Source: Gossypium raimondii
Taxonomy: Eukaryota > Streptophyta > Magnoliopsida > Malvales > Malvaceae
Length of the DNA stretch: 64,000 nucleotides
Assembly: GCF_025698545.1 (NCBI RefSeq)
Contig: NC_068572.1
Coordinates: 2,542,001 to 2,606,000, forward strand
Reading direction: 5' to 3'
Shown here: one piece after another, positions 47,073-59,272 of the stretch
How the letters are laid out: the number at the start of each line of letters is the position of its first letter
Position numbering within the stretch: position 1 is the stretch's first letter
Notes under the pieces: generated by a model
Databases searched by the model: none
Told to the model about the DNA's origin: nothing
Seen by the model: the letters and a program-made list of their open reading frames with translations, nothing else
Position numbers and translations under genes: made by a program

Positions 47073-49408
47073 TGTCGAAACTGTTTTTTTGAAAACAAAA
47101 ATTTAGTTGTCGACTTTAAAAATAAAACTGGAGTCGCCACCGATCCTTTATTAAGGTGCGATCGGCCCACCTTAAAAATAATTTTGGTCTGCGAAATTTG
47201 AGAAAACATGTTCGGGAGTCAGTTACGCACGAGGAAGGATTAGCACCCTCATAACGCCCAAAATTGATACCAAATTGATTTTTTTAATGCCTTGGTGTCG
47301 AAAATTTGAAAAGATTTTAAAAGGAAACTTTTTTATTTCACGAATGGATTAAAATAATAAGACAATTCTTATTTCAAAGAAATAAAACACCACACCCAGT
47401 GAGTTAGGGCACGATGTTTTTAAATCTTCAAAATACCCGAATATTACCTTTTGTTCTTGAAAATTCTTATTTCGAGAAGTCAAAAATATCATGACCAGTA
47501 AGTTAGGACCCAACATTTTGAATCCCCGAGAATAAGCTTCATTTGAAATTTGTGAATTTATTGCAAAACAAATACTTGGCTCTCTAAATTCATCGAAAAA
47601 TAATCGCAATCCAATAAGTTAGGACACGATCTTTCACGAGAATCATGAATGCCAAATATCTTGGAATTTATAAAATAGGATGATTTAAATACTTTGAGAA
47701 AATCAAAATATATATTTTTAAAATGGATGCTAAAAAGGGTTAAGGTACAACATGGAACAAACACTTTAATTTAAAATGTAAATGTAAATTGTAAAAATAA
47801 AATAAAAGTATAAAGATATGCATATGTGTATATATTTTCGAAATAAAAATGTATAAGTATATATATGTAGGTAAACCATGAAAATATGTGCACATTTAAA
47901 TGCTTATGTATAGATGTACAATATGTATATATAAAATGATAAAAATATTTACAATGATTTTAAAGAAAAATGTGTACATAAATATATTATAGAAAATGTA
48001 TGTGTATTTTAAATGTGGGAGCGGTGAAGATAAAATAATAATAAATAAAATATGTACATGTGAATCAATAAAATAAAATATAAAATTATATATACATATA
48101 TATTTACAAAATAAAGAATGTGTAAGTATGTATAAAATATGAGCATGTGAAAGAAAAATAAAACTATAAAAAGAAATTTTAAAAATGTGCGAACGAAATG
48201 TATGCATGCATGTATGTTATACATAAAATATGCGTATGTATGAATGAAATAATAACAATAATAATGTTAATAATAATAACAATAAATAAAATAAAATAAA
48301 GGTATAGCATAATTATGATAAGACACTAAAATGGATTAAATTGAATTAAAAACGAAAAAAATGGGGTAGATTTAGAATAAATTTAAAAAGAAAGGACCCA
48401 CTTGAACGCGCGCGCGACAACGGAGGACCAAAAGGGGAATTATCCCATCCTTCCAGAACGCAGCGCAGCGGGGGACCCAATTGAAACAAAAATAAAACAT
48501 GCGGCCCAATTTCTAAAATAAGTAAAAATGATTTAATTGAAAAGCGTTGCAAAAAAGGAAGGGCCAATTGCGAAATAGACCATGTGACGTCAGAGCGCGC
48601 GGATCCTCCCCTTCGGGTCGGGTCACCGCGCGGGTATGGCCACCTGAACGGCGCCGTTTTGCTAATACAATTTAAAACAAATTTTTTTTTTAAAAAATTT
48701 CATTTGTAGCATAAAGGAAAGAAAAGAAAACAAAAAAAAAAAGAGAGCCAAAAGCTCTGCTAGGGTTTTCAACCCCTTCTCCGCGCCGCCGCCGTTCTCA
48801 ACCAACCGGCCAATTCAAATCCCGGCCATTCCAGTCCCGATTCAGGCGAAGCAAGCTCGGGTTTCAACGGCGTATCCTTGAAGGTGATATTCCCTTTTTA
48901 TTTTTTTGTTTAATATACAAAAATTCAGAAAATAAATAAAACAAACAAAAAAAAACTAAGATGAAATTCACCTCTTTTGATTTTATTTCACTGTTTTTCC
49001 TTCAATTTACAGTATTCTCTCTGTATTTTTTCGATTTTCTTGTGTATATCCCCCTTTACAGAATTCTAAATGGCCTTTTAAATAGCCGAAAATGGGAAAA
49101 AATGAAACCAAAATCTAAAGAAATCCCTTCTGTTTCTCTTTGTTGGCCGGATCTTTTGCTATTCTCTTTCGCTTGTTGCAGGTACGTGCTTGTGGGGAAG
49201 GTGCGAGATTCGCGACAGCGCGATGTGCGGGATTGACGCGCAAAGTCTGCGGAGCGAGGGCGCGAAGATTGGCGAGGCCGTTCTTCTTGTTGAACTTCTT
49301 GCTAATGACCTAGGGTTTTTTGATGGTTTCGCTTTGGGCTAGCGGGCTAGGGTTAGGTGTTGGGCCATTCTAGGTTTAGTTGGGCCCGGGCATTGTTGGG
49401 TTTGTACA
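47073..49408 (+). mobile_element. solo LTR (2336 bp) in array unit A, TSD ATATG
   Basis: Begins TGTCGAAACTG, ends GTTTGTACA, and is flanked by ATATG at 47068-47072 and 49409-49413. Unit C carries the unoccupied site at 61178-61182, which proves both boundaries. Contains ACTGGAGTCGCCACCGATCC near the start, three 'GTTAGG' internal repeats spaced 109 and 106 bp (47403, 47512, 47618), and a palindromic AACGGCGCCGTTTT near 48648. No internal retroelement genes, so an LTR-LTR recombination product. Confidence 0.92.
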
Positions 49409-51138
49409 ATATGCTTTGGATGTATTTAAAAAAATTAAGGTTGTCGCACTATTTTATTGGTGTCTAAAAATCATAGATTTTAGGATCATACTATATTATT
49501 TATTAAGCCACTAACCGAGTTGGTGTCACCCTCAACCGCGTCACCAATTCGGTCAGAAAATTACGGAAATGCCCAGTAATTAAAAAATATTATTCAAATG
49601 TATTTTACCCTTTTCATATTAACAAAAACTAATTAAAATATGCACTAATTAGATTTGTAAAATATTAAATTTATCACTCAACTAAAGCGTTATTTTAATG
49701 TATTTTATATATATTTTATTTTAATATACTCAATTTATTGTCTACATTAATTGTATAAATAGTTTCATACCATACGTTTCATTATTTATTGTATTCTAGT
49801 TTTTAACAAACATTTGTATTTTAAATATGTGGTTTACACATCATACGCATGTGAAAATTTTTAATTTTTACAGATCATTCTATGAATATTAATAATCCAC
49901 CGAACCCTTGAATCGAGGATAATATATTTTAAACTCACTTAAACCCATATTTTTAAATATTGTAATAACAACTATGTCAACTAAATTGAGAGTAAATTAT
50001 CATTTTTGTAACAAATAGGAAAAAATATTAATTTCATGATATAAATTTAATTAAATGATGTGACTTTTTTTAGAAAAATAAAATGTAGTGTTTTCAAGAC
50101 ACATGACATGGTCAATCTATCTCATTTAATTTGTGAATATGTTATTGATTAGATTGAATGAAATAATTTAATTTTTTTTCAAAGTTTTACAAATAAAATT
50201 ATAAGTATACGTTCGAGGAACCACAAATATCAAACTATAACAATATGTATTGTTCGAGGAATCACAAATTAAAATTAAATTTAAATCATTACAACACAAC
50301 GGAATAAGAACTTGTACAATCTAGACTAAAGGCAACAAACTATACTAAAACTCACATATGATGATAAAAATTAAGCATAGAACCCGAACTCAATATGATT
50401 TAACCTCGAATTAAAAACCCGAAACTCGTAATTCCCTTCATAATCCTGTCCAAAAATTTTGTTCGCGTAGTCTTTATTAAAACGGTCATAACTTAAGCTC
50501 CCAAACTTAAAATCGAGTGATTCAAAGTGCGTTTCGAAGCTAATAGATAGATCTTCGAATGCCATGAAGATATCTTAACCAAGAATCCCAACCAAAAATT
50601 CATCACAAGTATGATGATATCCCAAAATTGAGAATTGACAGCTTGAGTAAATGGAATTTAATAAATTCCCTATCATTAGGACACAAAGCATCTGCCTTCA
50701 CTAACTGAACCAAGGCCTTATTGGCACAATTCAAGTTCTTTTAATTTATAATGAGCCGAGTAAACATATTACATCTTTTAAGAAGACTATATCGAACTTT
50801 TAAATTAATATTAGATACCGTTTAATCAAATATAACACATAAAACTATTAAATCTTTTTCCAACAATGACAAAATTAATATTTTCCCCTAATTTGAAAAT
50901 TCTATCCAATATTTTTCCCCTCATTTGAAATTTTGCATGCTTCTACCAATCTTTTAACAAGACAATGTCAAGATATGGTTTAATCAAATATATCTTGTAA
51001 AATTAACAAATATTTTTCTAACAATGACAAAATTAATATTTTTCCCTAGTTAATTTGAAACATATATATGCAATACTTTTCCCCTCATTTGAAATTTTGC
51101 ATGCTTCTACCAATCTTCCTCAAAAGTCAAAGACCCTC

Positions 51139-51245
51139 ATCTATAAATACATTATGTTCTAACGTAACATTGCTTGTGAGGCAGTTTTATTATTGGTTTC
51201 TACGTAGGTTTTTTTTTTTGGTTTTAGAGAGAGGAAAGAACATTA
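51139..51245 (+). promoter_or_regulatory. core promoter and leader of the tau GST gene
   Basis: A TATA box TATAAATA at 51142-51149 stands about 100 bp before the ATG, with an AG-rich leader (GAGAGAGGAAAGAACATTA) right before it. The same block is present in unit B (60187-60290), where the TATA box reads TATGAATA. Confidence 0.7.
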
Positions 51246-52893
51246 ATGGGAAAGAGTGAGGTGAAGCTTTTAGGTGCATGGCCAAGCCCCTTTATGTTGA
51301 GGGTGAGAATTGCTCTTCACCTCAAATCTATCAACTACGAGTTCATTGAGGTAGATTTATTGGGACCCAAAAGTGAGTTGGTTCTTAAATCCAATCCTAT
51401 TTATAAGAAAATCCCAGTCCTGTTTCATGATGATAACACCATCCTTGAGTCTCAAATCATTCTTCAGTACATCGATGAAGTTTGGCCTAATGCCCATTCC
51501 ATTCTTCCTTCTGATGTCGCTCAACGAGCTGATTCTCGATTTTGGGTTGCTTATTTTGATGATAAGGTTTGTTTATGTAACATTGATGATCTTAGATGGT
51601 GTGTCTTCAATAAATTTATGCTAGGTTTGGTGGAAATTTTTTTTTCACATATTTTAAGACACGAGTTAACAATAAATTAATTTTATTTGCTCATGATTTT
51701 TTTTCAATAAAGGGGAGGAAGTTTATTATTATTATTATTATTATTATTATAAATTTACTCATATTTTTAATTTCAATTAGTTTAAATTTGTACTAATTAT
51801 TTTTATGTTATGACAAATTATTTTAATGCCTATGAAAACTTGTGGTTAACTTTTTCTGTTAATGACAATAAAAGTACCATGAAGATCTCTGTACTATCAC
51901 TTGGATTGTATTTTGCACTAAAAAAATGGGCAAACTAATCCTTATACATTAGATTAAAGAGTAAATTGAAATAATTAGACAATGACATGTAGCATGTGAC
52001 ATGCCAAGTGTTCCTCATACTGACATATACAGACCGATTTTTAACAGCATAAATGCATGAAAATTTTCATATAGAAGGATCAGTTTACTCTTTGATTTAA
52101 TAGATATGGATTAATTCGCCCATTTTTTTAGTAGAAAGTAAAATGCAATCTGACTCCTAGTACATGATCACTATGATACTTTTACCGTTAGTGACTTATC
52201 TATGGCTCTTTGATCTAATATATTTGATTGAGTTGATGTCACATATTAACCAAGTTTAACTCAATTGTAAAATTACCAAAAACCCATTTCTTATACAAAG
52301 TAACAAATATTATTTAGATAGTATTTATATCATTTTATAGTTTGATAAATCTAAATATATATATATATATATAGATGATAAAAATTATAAGATTTAAACC
52401 CAAAACATCTTAGCTTTTTCTATATCAATTTTATTGTTTTAATCACAATCATATTTAATATTTATATTAATTTTTTATAAATTTGTTACAGCTCGTCCCC
52501 GCCTTGATAATAGCATTGGCCGCTAAGTCAAAAGATACAAAAAACGCAGCAATAGCCGAACTGGAACAAGGGCTGCTGCATTTGGAAGAAGCAGCCTCGA
52601 CAAAGTTGAGCAAAGGGAAAGCTTTGTTCGGTGGGGAAAATCTTGGGTACATGGACATTGCATTGGGTCCCTTCTTGGTCTGGATTGGGATTATAGAGAA
52701 GCTTAATGGGGTCAAGCTGCTCAACGAAACCAACACCCCGTCGTTGCTTCGTTGGGCTGATAGCTTCTTTTCTCATGCAGTCGTGAAGACTGTTTTTCCT
52801 GAAGCTGAAAAGCTTATAGAATTTGCTATGAAGCTTATACCTGTCTTGAGAGCTAGGCCTGAGCTAAGGTTGCTGCTCGGAATTAGTGATTAA
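51246..52893 (+). CDS. tau-class glutathione S-transferase
   Basis: Conjugates glutathione to electrophiles; plant cytosolic detoxification and stress enzyme. Two exons, 51246-51566 and 52492-52893, give 240 aa; one intron at this site is the rule for tau GSTs. The N-terminal thioredoxin fold has LLGAWPSPFMLRVRIAL with likely catalytic Ser14, KKIPVL with cis-Pro57 and LESQIILQYIDE with Glu68/Ser69 binding the glutathione gamma-Glu. The C-terminal helical domain includes FWVAYFDDK, GENLGYMDIALGPFL and SLLRWADSFF. No signal peptide. The ~925-bp intron contains a MITE (51858-52195), a (TTA)n run (51723-51750) and a TA run near 52360. The start codon is exactly where the upstream array unit ends. 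The gene looks intact; substrate is unknown. Confidence 0.96.
51858..52195. mobile_element. MITE inside the GST intron
   Basis: About 110-bp inverted arms: left AAAAGTACCATGAAGATCTC, GATTGTATTTTGCACTA, AAAAAAATGGGCAAACTAAT; right reverse-complemented AAAAGTATCATAGTGATCAT, GATTGCATTTTACTTTCTA, AAAAAAATGGGCGAATTAAT. A diverged relative lies near 53360-53530 beyond the gene. Confidence 0.8.
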
Positions 52894-53806
52894 TCAGTGA
52901 GGATATTACCGAGTTCATAAAATTTGAAGGTTTGTAATGTTGGGTCACTGTTGTGCTTTGAATTTATAGACTAATTAATGTACTGTTTAATAAGCAAGGA
53001 TGTATTAGAGGTCCATAGTGATTATTTTTAATTGTTCTTGGTCTTTTGTATTATTTCGAGTTGAAATGTGATTCAATATTTGATACGTAATAATAAGATA
53101 AAATTATTTATATTATGATTTAGGGTATTAATTTTTTCGACTAAAAAATTGCTCTCTAATTCAACCACTAGTTTCCTTTTATCAATATAGGATAAGATGC
53201 ATTATTCATATCAAAATAATTGATATATAAGGTTTATTAGTAAGTGTTAGTGTAGTAATAAAACACGTTACGTTCATTTGAGAAGAATATAGATTCGAAC
53301 TTAGGAGATAATATTGTTGAAGTAAATAACTATGAACCCGAATATGAATAGTAATTCGAATGGTAAAAGCACTATGAAGATCTTTATATTAAGAGTTGAA
53401 TTATATTTTATCTCCACTATTAAAAAATTGGTAAATTAATTTTTGTACAAATTGTTCTTTCTATTAAAAATTTATCAATTTTACGGTTAAAATTAGTTCA
53501 TGTGCACTAGTATAAAGTACACATAGCACGCCATATATTATTTGTTTGGTTATCTTATCAATTACGCCAGTTTGAAACAGTAAAAATGAATAATTTAATA
53601 AGAAAATCAATTCACACTTTAATATAAAATATTTTTTTAAATAAAGTGATAAAACCCCAGCTGTATTTAAAAAAAAAACAGCAGCTAATTTCAAAGTATG
53701 GTATGTCCTTTGGAATAGCGTTTCTAACAAAACCTACTTTCTGCTAAATTATTGGGATTGCTTGGATTCTAAGCGAAGTCTCATTATTCGATCACTGTAC
53801 TTCACC
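52894..53806. other. 3' flank of GST and spacer
   Basis: 3'UTR probably to about 53100. 53360-53530 resembles the GST-intron MITE (AAAGCACTATGAAGATCTTT and ATTAAAAAATTGGTAAATTA). No other gene seen. Confidence 0.5.
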
Positions 53807-55365
53807 ATGGAACACCACTTCACCCAACTCGACGACGGAGCCTCCGCCGACGTCAAACCGGCGTCTAATTTCGGAGCGGCGGTTGCGACGGTGCTCCTAG
53901 CTTTGCTTTTACAAATATTTTGGCGTTGCTGTCGCTCAATTTGCCGTAATCATGTCAAGAAATACAAGTTTTCTTCTTCTTCCGCCGCCGCTAACATGGA
54001 CCGGTCGATAATCGCCGCCGTGGAGAAGATCCTTAAATACACGTTTAAAGACAAAAGACTCCTGAAAGAAGCCTTGACGCACTCTTCGTGCCGCGAAGAC
54101 ATGTCGTACGAAAGACTGGAGTTCATTGGGGACGCGGCGCTCGGCTTGGCTGTTGCTACCCATTTCTTCTGTTGGGAACCGCGACTGGACCCTGACCAGC
54201 TTACGCTGCTCCGAAAAAAAAGTGTAAGCAACGAGAGACTGGCGCTTGTGGCGGCTAGGCATGAGCTTGACCGGTTCGTCAGGAGCAAAGACACTGCTCC
54301 TCTTAACCGCAAAGTAAGCAGAAACTGTTAATTCTCCTCCAATTTTCAGTTTTTTTTTTCTATGTTTATTCACTTTTTTTTCATTAATACCTTTTATTGT
54401 TTTAAAACATAATTTAATAAAATTTGTACTCCAGAATTTGCTTTAAAGAGCATTAAACTCCTTAATATCGAATTAATCTGATTTTTCTAAAATTTATCGG
54501 ATTAATTTGATTTTAAAGAGAGAGAAAAAAAACAAGTCCAAAGGTTCTTGATAGCTTACAATAAGTTTTCTTATCCTTATATATAAAATATACGCCGTAA
54601 TGTGTTAGTATTTGTTAGGCCTATTCTCTTTATTCAATTCAATTAGATGTTAATTTAATGTAAATGAACCATAATTATGTAAACCTATTTATAATATATA
54701 ATTTAATTTAATGTAAAATTTTTAGATTTGGCAGGAAAAGACTTTTAGCTGGGCACACTTTTTCGCTCAATCAGCAAAGCGCGTCTAACTGGACGCATTT
54801 TCTTTCTCTATCCACGATTTGTTTAGAGTTTCTTTTAGCTTTTTAGGGTTAGAGTTTAGAGGTTTTTTAAAGATTTTTGTTTAGGTTTTGTAATGGTTTT
54901 TAAAATTTAGGGTTTAAGATTTATGAAATTATTATTTTAGGATTTTTTTAAATTTTTAATATTTTTATATATTCTTTAGAATTTTTTTTATGATATTTAT
55001 ATTTGGTGGAAAATATAAATTTTAGAATTGTTTTCAGCAGATGTGACAGTAAAGCGCATCCAGTTGGAAGCGTTTCTTTGTCAAATATGTTGAGATGCAT
55101 TTTCCTTCTCTCCCAAAATCAATCTAATCTGATAAATTTTGAAAAACACACCTAATCCGATAATTTTTCAAAATTTTCAGCATTTTGGGTTATTCACTCC
55201 GGTAGAGCTATATAATTTCAATTAATCAAAATGTAATACATTAAGCCCATGGTATATATATCTTATTGGCTGAAGGTTAGGGAGTACGTAAAGGCAGTTA
55301 AACAAGGAGATGATCATAAAAACTTGACAGTTCGAAGTCCAGATATTTTGGCCGATATTGTTTAA
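53807..55365 (+). pseudogene. RNase III-like gene (RTL type), broken in exon 2
   Basis: Exon 1 (53807-54313, 169 aa) ends at donor AAA|GTAAGC. Exon 2 starts after GCTGAAG at 55276 and reads VREYVKAVKQ, then SPDILADI before the repeat unit begins at 55361; the frame then meets TAA at 55363. Visible: hydrophobic segment ~22-39, then from Met64 an RNase III fold with YERLEFIGDAALGLA (101-115), the family signature bearing metal-binding Glu/Asp, and SNERLALVAA. In plant RNase III-like proteins the ADIV block is followed by an E(S/A)..A..Y.D helix with the last catalytic residues; it is absent here. Without it, cleavage is not expected. Start could also be Met at 53996, which would drop the hydrophobic segment. 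The missing part could lie beyond the window. Confidence is high for the family and the break, lower for the whole-gene fate. Confidence 0.85.
54314..55275. other. intron 1 of the RNase III-like gene
   Basis: About 960 bp between donor and acceptor. It contains a worn repeat with AAGCGCGTCTAACTGGACGC (54777-54796) and AAGCGCATCCAGTTGGAAGC (about 55053), two inverted-looking related words. No genes. Confidence 0.55.
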
Positions 55366-56612
55366 ACAGTTAAAGTGATATTATACCATTTAAAAAAATA
55401 TTTCAAAAAAATCTGTTCCTTAATGATTTTTAATGAATATTATTGTTTTTCATTTTAAATAAATTTGTTTTTATAATTTTTAATGGATTTCATGAATTTT
55501 TTATTTTTTTGTATTTTTGATGTTTTGAAAAATATTTATTTTTACATTTTTTAATGATAAGATGTCATGTTATTATTTACTTGAATGTGCATGAGACCTA
55601 TGCACCGATAGTGTATCAAATATTTTCTCATAAAATAAATAAAAGACAATTAGAATTCAAGAAGAAAAAAACTAAAAATAAATAAATTATAAAATAAAGC
55701 AAGTTGTTTGTTTATGTTTTTTTCAAAATTGTAATTATATTTAATTTAATTTAATTGGAAAAGTTATTAGATGTAAATGAGTTTATAATATTTAAAAATT
55801 AAGGTTTTCACACTATTTTATTGGTGTCTAAAAATCATAGATTTTAGGATCATACTATATTATTTATTAAGCCACTAATCGAGTTGGTGTCACCCTCAAC
55901 CAGGTCACCAATTCGGTCAGAAAATTACGGAAATGCCCAGTAATTAAAAAATATTATTCAAACATATTTTAGCCTTTTCATATTAACAAAAACCAATTAA
56001 AATATGCACTAATTAGATTTGTAAAATATTAAATTTATCACTCAACTAAAGCGTTATTTTAATGTATTCCATATTTTTTATTTTAATATATGCAATTTAT
56101 TGTCTACATTAATTGTATAATTAGTTTCATACCATACGTTTCATTATTTATTGTATGCTAGTTTTAACAAACATTTGTATTTTAAATATGTGGTTTACAC
56201 ATCATACGCATGTGATAAAATTTTTAATTTTTACAGATCATTTCTATGACTATTAATAATCCACCGAACCCTTGAAACCGAGGATAATATATTTTAAACT
56301 CACTCAAACTTATATTTTTAAATATTGTAATAACAACTATGTCAACTAAATTGAAAGTAAATTATCATTTTGTAACAAATAGGAAAAGAATATTAATTTC
56401 ATGATATAAATTTAATTAAATGATGTGATTTTTTTTGAAAAATAAAATGTAGTGTTTTCAAGACACATGACATGGTCAATCTATCTCATTTAATTTGTGA
56501 ATATGTTATTGATTAGATTGAATGAAACAATTTAATTTTTTTTTCAAAGTTTTACAAATAAAATTATAAGTATATGTTCGAGGAACCACAAATATCAAAC
56601 TATAACAATATG

Positions 56613-59272
56613 TGTCGAAACCATTTTTAAATTTAAAAAAACGGGGATCGACTTTAAAAAAAATAAAATGGGAGTCGCCACCGATCTTTTATTAAGGTGT
56701 GAACGGTTCACCATTAAAATGATTTTTGGTCTATGAATTTCGAGAAAATAGGTTCGGGAGTCGGTTACGCACGAAGAAGGGTTAGCACCCTCGTAACGCC
56801 CAAAATTGGTACCGAATTGATTGTTTAATGTCTTAGTGCTGAGGATTTGAAAAGATTTTAAAAATACGATCATTTTAATGTTCAAATTTGAATAAACCAA
56901 ATTGAATAACAAGATCACTCATTTTGAGGAAATAAATTGCTACACTCAGTGAGTTAGAGTGCAACAATTCAATCGTCAAAATTAAGTATTTTCAAATTTT
57001 GAAATGAATTTTGAAGAGGTTGTTCGGTCATTTAAGTCAAACGAGAAATCAAAATCCAGTGAGTTAGGTTTCGATTTCTCGGAGTTCTTAAACATCAAAC
57101 ATTGCCTTTATTTTAAAATTGGGATAACAGAATGTCACATCCAGTAAGTTAGGATCTGACATTTTGAAATCTTAGATGCTTAGTTTTAAAATGCTATGAT
57201 TTTAATAAAAGAAGCACATGGCTACCTAATTTATCGAGAAAAATTGGAACCCAGTAAGTTAGGGCACAATTCTCTCGAGAATCTTGGATGCCAAATGACT
57301 TAAAAACTTATGGTTAAACAATTTCAATGTTCAAATCAACTCCAATATTTTAAACAAATGAAACACAATTGGACAATAATGTGCGATATAAAGGGGATAA
57401 CACATAAACCCAATTTAATTTATATATGAAAATAAAAAAACAAACTATTAATCTATCTTACAAGGTGCATTAAACAAAAACATGGAAAATAATACATATT
57501 GGGTATATATATAAAATGAAAGATTTAATTCAAATGGTAATATACATATAAAAGCTGAAATAAATAAAATATAATGGAATAGGGCTTTAAAATACAAATT
57601 ATTAACTCAATGATGTAAAATCAATATAAAACAAAATAATTTATTATATGTCAATGATAAAATATAAAATAACAATTAAAAAACATACAAAATTATAATT
57701 AGAAGAATAAGACAAATATAAGATAACTTAAAATAATAATACCTAATAGCTTTAAAACAACAATACATAATAAAATTAAAACAATTATACATAATAGATT
57801 TAAATGAATGTACATAATGAATTTAAAATAACAAAACCAGTTCTATAATGTTAAATTTCTAATAATAATATACAATAAATTAAAATTAATAATAAATTTT
57901 AAATAACATTACGCTTTAGCATCAAACTATTATTAGAATTTAAAATGAATACATCAAGAATAATGGAACAGCAAATAATTAAATAAAGATTAAAAAAAGT
58001 ATCCAAACAAAGTAAAGGATTAAATCAAAATCAAAACAGAACTGGAAGGAGGAAAACGAAAATAAATCAGAATAGAGGGCCAAAATCGTGACGCGCGAAT
58101 AATATGAGGACCGAATGGGAAATATTCCCCTTCCCCAAAACGCAGCGTCTTTAGCATGGACCAAAGCATAATCAAGTCGAACATATGGGACCAATTTAAA
58201 AAATAAAGAAACATCAGATTTAAACTACGAAACAAATCAGAGGGACTGATGGCGCAAATATCCCCTCCAAGACCAAAACGCCTGGGTCTTACCACGCTCG
58301 GGTCGGGTCATCGGGTTATGGCCAAAAACCTTTAAACGGCATCGTTTTAGGGCCATTGAAACAGGCCCTAAACAGTGCCGTTTTCCGCACTATAAAAGAC
58401 CCCTCCTAACCCTAAAACCAGTCTGTTGACACACAGACACCAGCCCTCAACCCTCTGCGCCGCTTTAGCAACGAAAGCCTCCCCCTCGCCTATTCAATCT
58501 TGGCCTGGACGGAGGGGGATTCGGCGACGCACAGAACCAAGTAAAGTTTCTAAACCCTTTCCCCTTTTATTTTATAAGTATGCCTATGTATGATTAATAG
58601 TGAACAAAAAAAAAACAATCAGAAAGGAATTGAAAAGAGAAAAAAGAAGAACCTTTTCTTGGTATTGATTTTGTTTTTTTTTACCGTATGCGTGAGTCCC
58701 CTTACAAATGCTGAAATGGCCTTTTTATGGCCGAAAGTAACAAAAAAAATGAAAATTACAAAAAGTGTATTTTCGTTTTTCTCTTATTTTCTTTTTCTTT
58801 TTGCTGTTATTTCTCTTTTTCGTTCCTTTTTGCTGCCTCTATTGCGTTGCTCGTTTTTGTCCTTTGCAGGTGTCGTACGAAGCAGTGGACGTGTGCGTAT
58901 GGAGGAGAGAGGCGTGGAGGCTTGGTACGTGGAGGTGGCGCACGTGCGAGGGCAAATTGCTGCGGCGCTGGATGCTGCGTTGCTGCCCTAGGGTTTCTGA
59001 TTCTCTTTGGTGTTGGGTTGGGTTGAATTAGGTTTTGGGTTAGGTATCGGGCCACTGTAACTGGGCCAATCGGGTTTAGTGTTCTGGTTATAGGCTTTTG
59101 GGCCTACTTGGATTTAGGCCTGCTAATGTAAAAGAGACTAGACTGTGTTATTGGGTAATTTGGATTGGGCTATTTTGGGCCTACTATTAAAAAAAGCTGA
59201 ACATTTTATTTATTATATATATTTCTAGGTTTTAATACTTGGGCTCGAGCCGGGCAAAAATGGGCTCTTACA
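56613..59272 (+). mobile_element. solo LTR (2660 bp) in array unit B, TSD ATATG
   Basis: Begins TGTCGAAACC, ends GGGCTCTTACA, flanked by ATATG at 56608-56612 and 59273-59277. The unoccupied site is seen in unit A (50243-50247) and unit C (62008-62012). Same family as 47073-49408. Internal GTTAG repeats at 56953, 57063, 57148 and 57258. A TATA box TATAAAAG at 58391-58398, preceded by AACGGCATCGTTTTAGG and GTGCCGTTTTCC, marks the likely U3/R promoter. No internal genes. Confidence 0.92.
58391..58398 (+). promoter_or_regulatory. TATA box of the LTR promoter
   Basis: TATAAAAG in the middle of the solo LTR, downstream of GC-rich paired words and followed by CCCCTCCTAACCCTA. Position and context fit a U3 core promoter; activity is not shown. 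Confidence 0.55.

Larger units (their letters stand above)
46152..51248 (+). repeat. array unit A (2.76 kb without its LTR), ends at the GST start codon
   Basis: Starts TAAAACATGAACAATTTTCC and runs to AACATTAATG at the GST start. The same order recurs in units B and C: TTAAAGTGATATTATACCAT, ATAAGATGTCATGTTATTAT, TGGTGTCACCCTCAA, ACCACAAATATCAAACTATA, AGGCCTTATTGGCACAA, and the GST promoter and leader. It is interrupted by a solo LTR at 47073-49408 with its 5-bp duplication. Short minus-strand frames inside (such as 50371-50565) recur in all units but are broken differently and are not supported as genes. Confidence 0.93.

Noticed and set aside
50371-50565. 64-codon minus-strand frame repeated in the array units
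   Set aside because: Sequence recurs in B and C but the frames shift and stop differently, so no sign of protein-level selection. It may be a scrap of an old retroelement.
53936-54373. 145- and 120-codon minus-strand frames
   Set aside because: Both lie opposite the GC-rich first exon of the RNase III-like gene; shadows.
58590-59031. Frames of 88-133 codons in the second solo LTR
   Set aside because: They overlap each other in several phases within non-coding LTR sequence and show no conserved domain.
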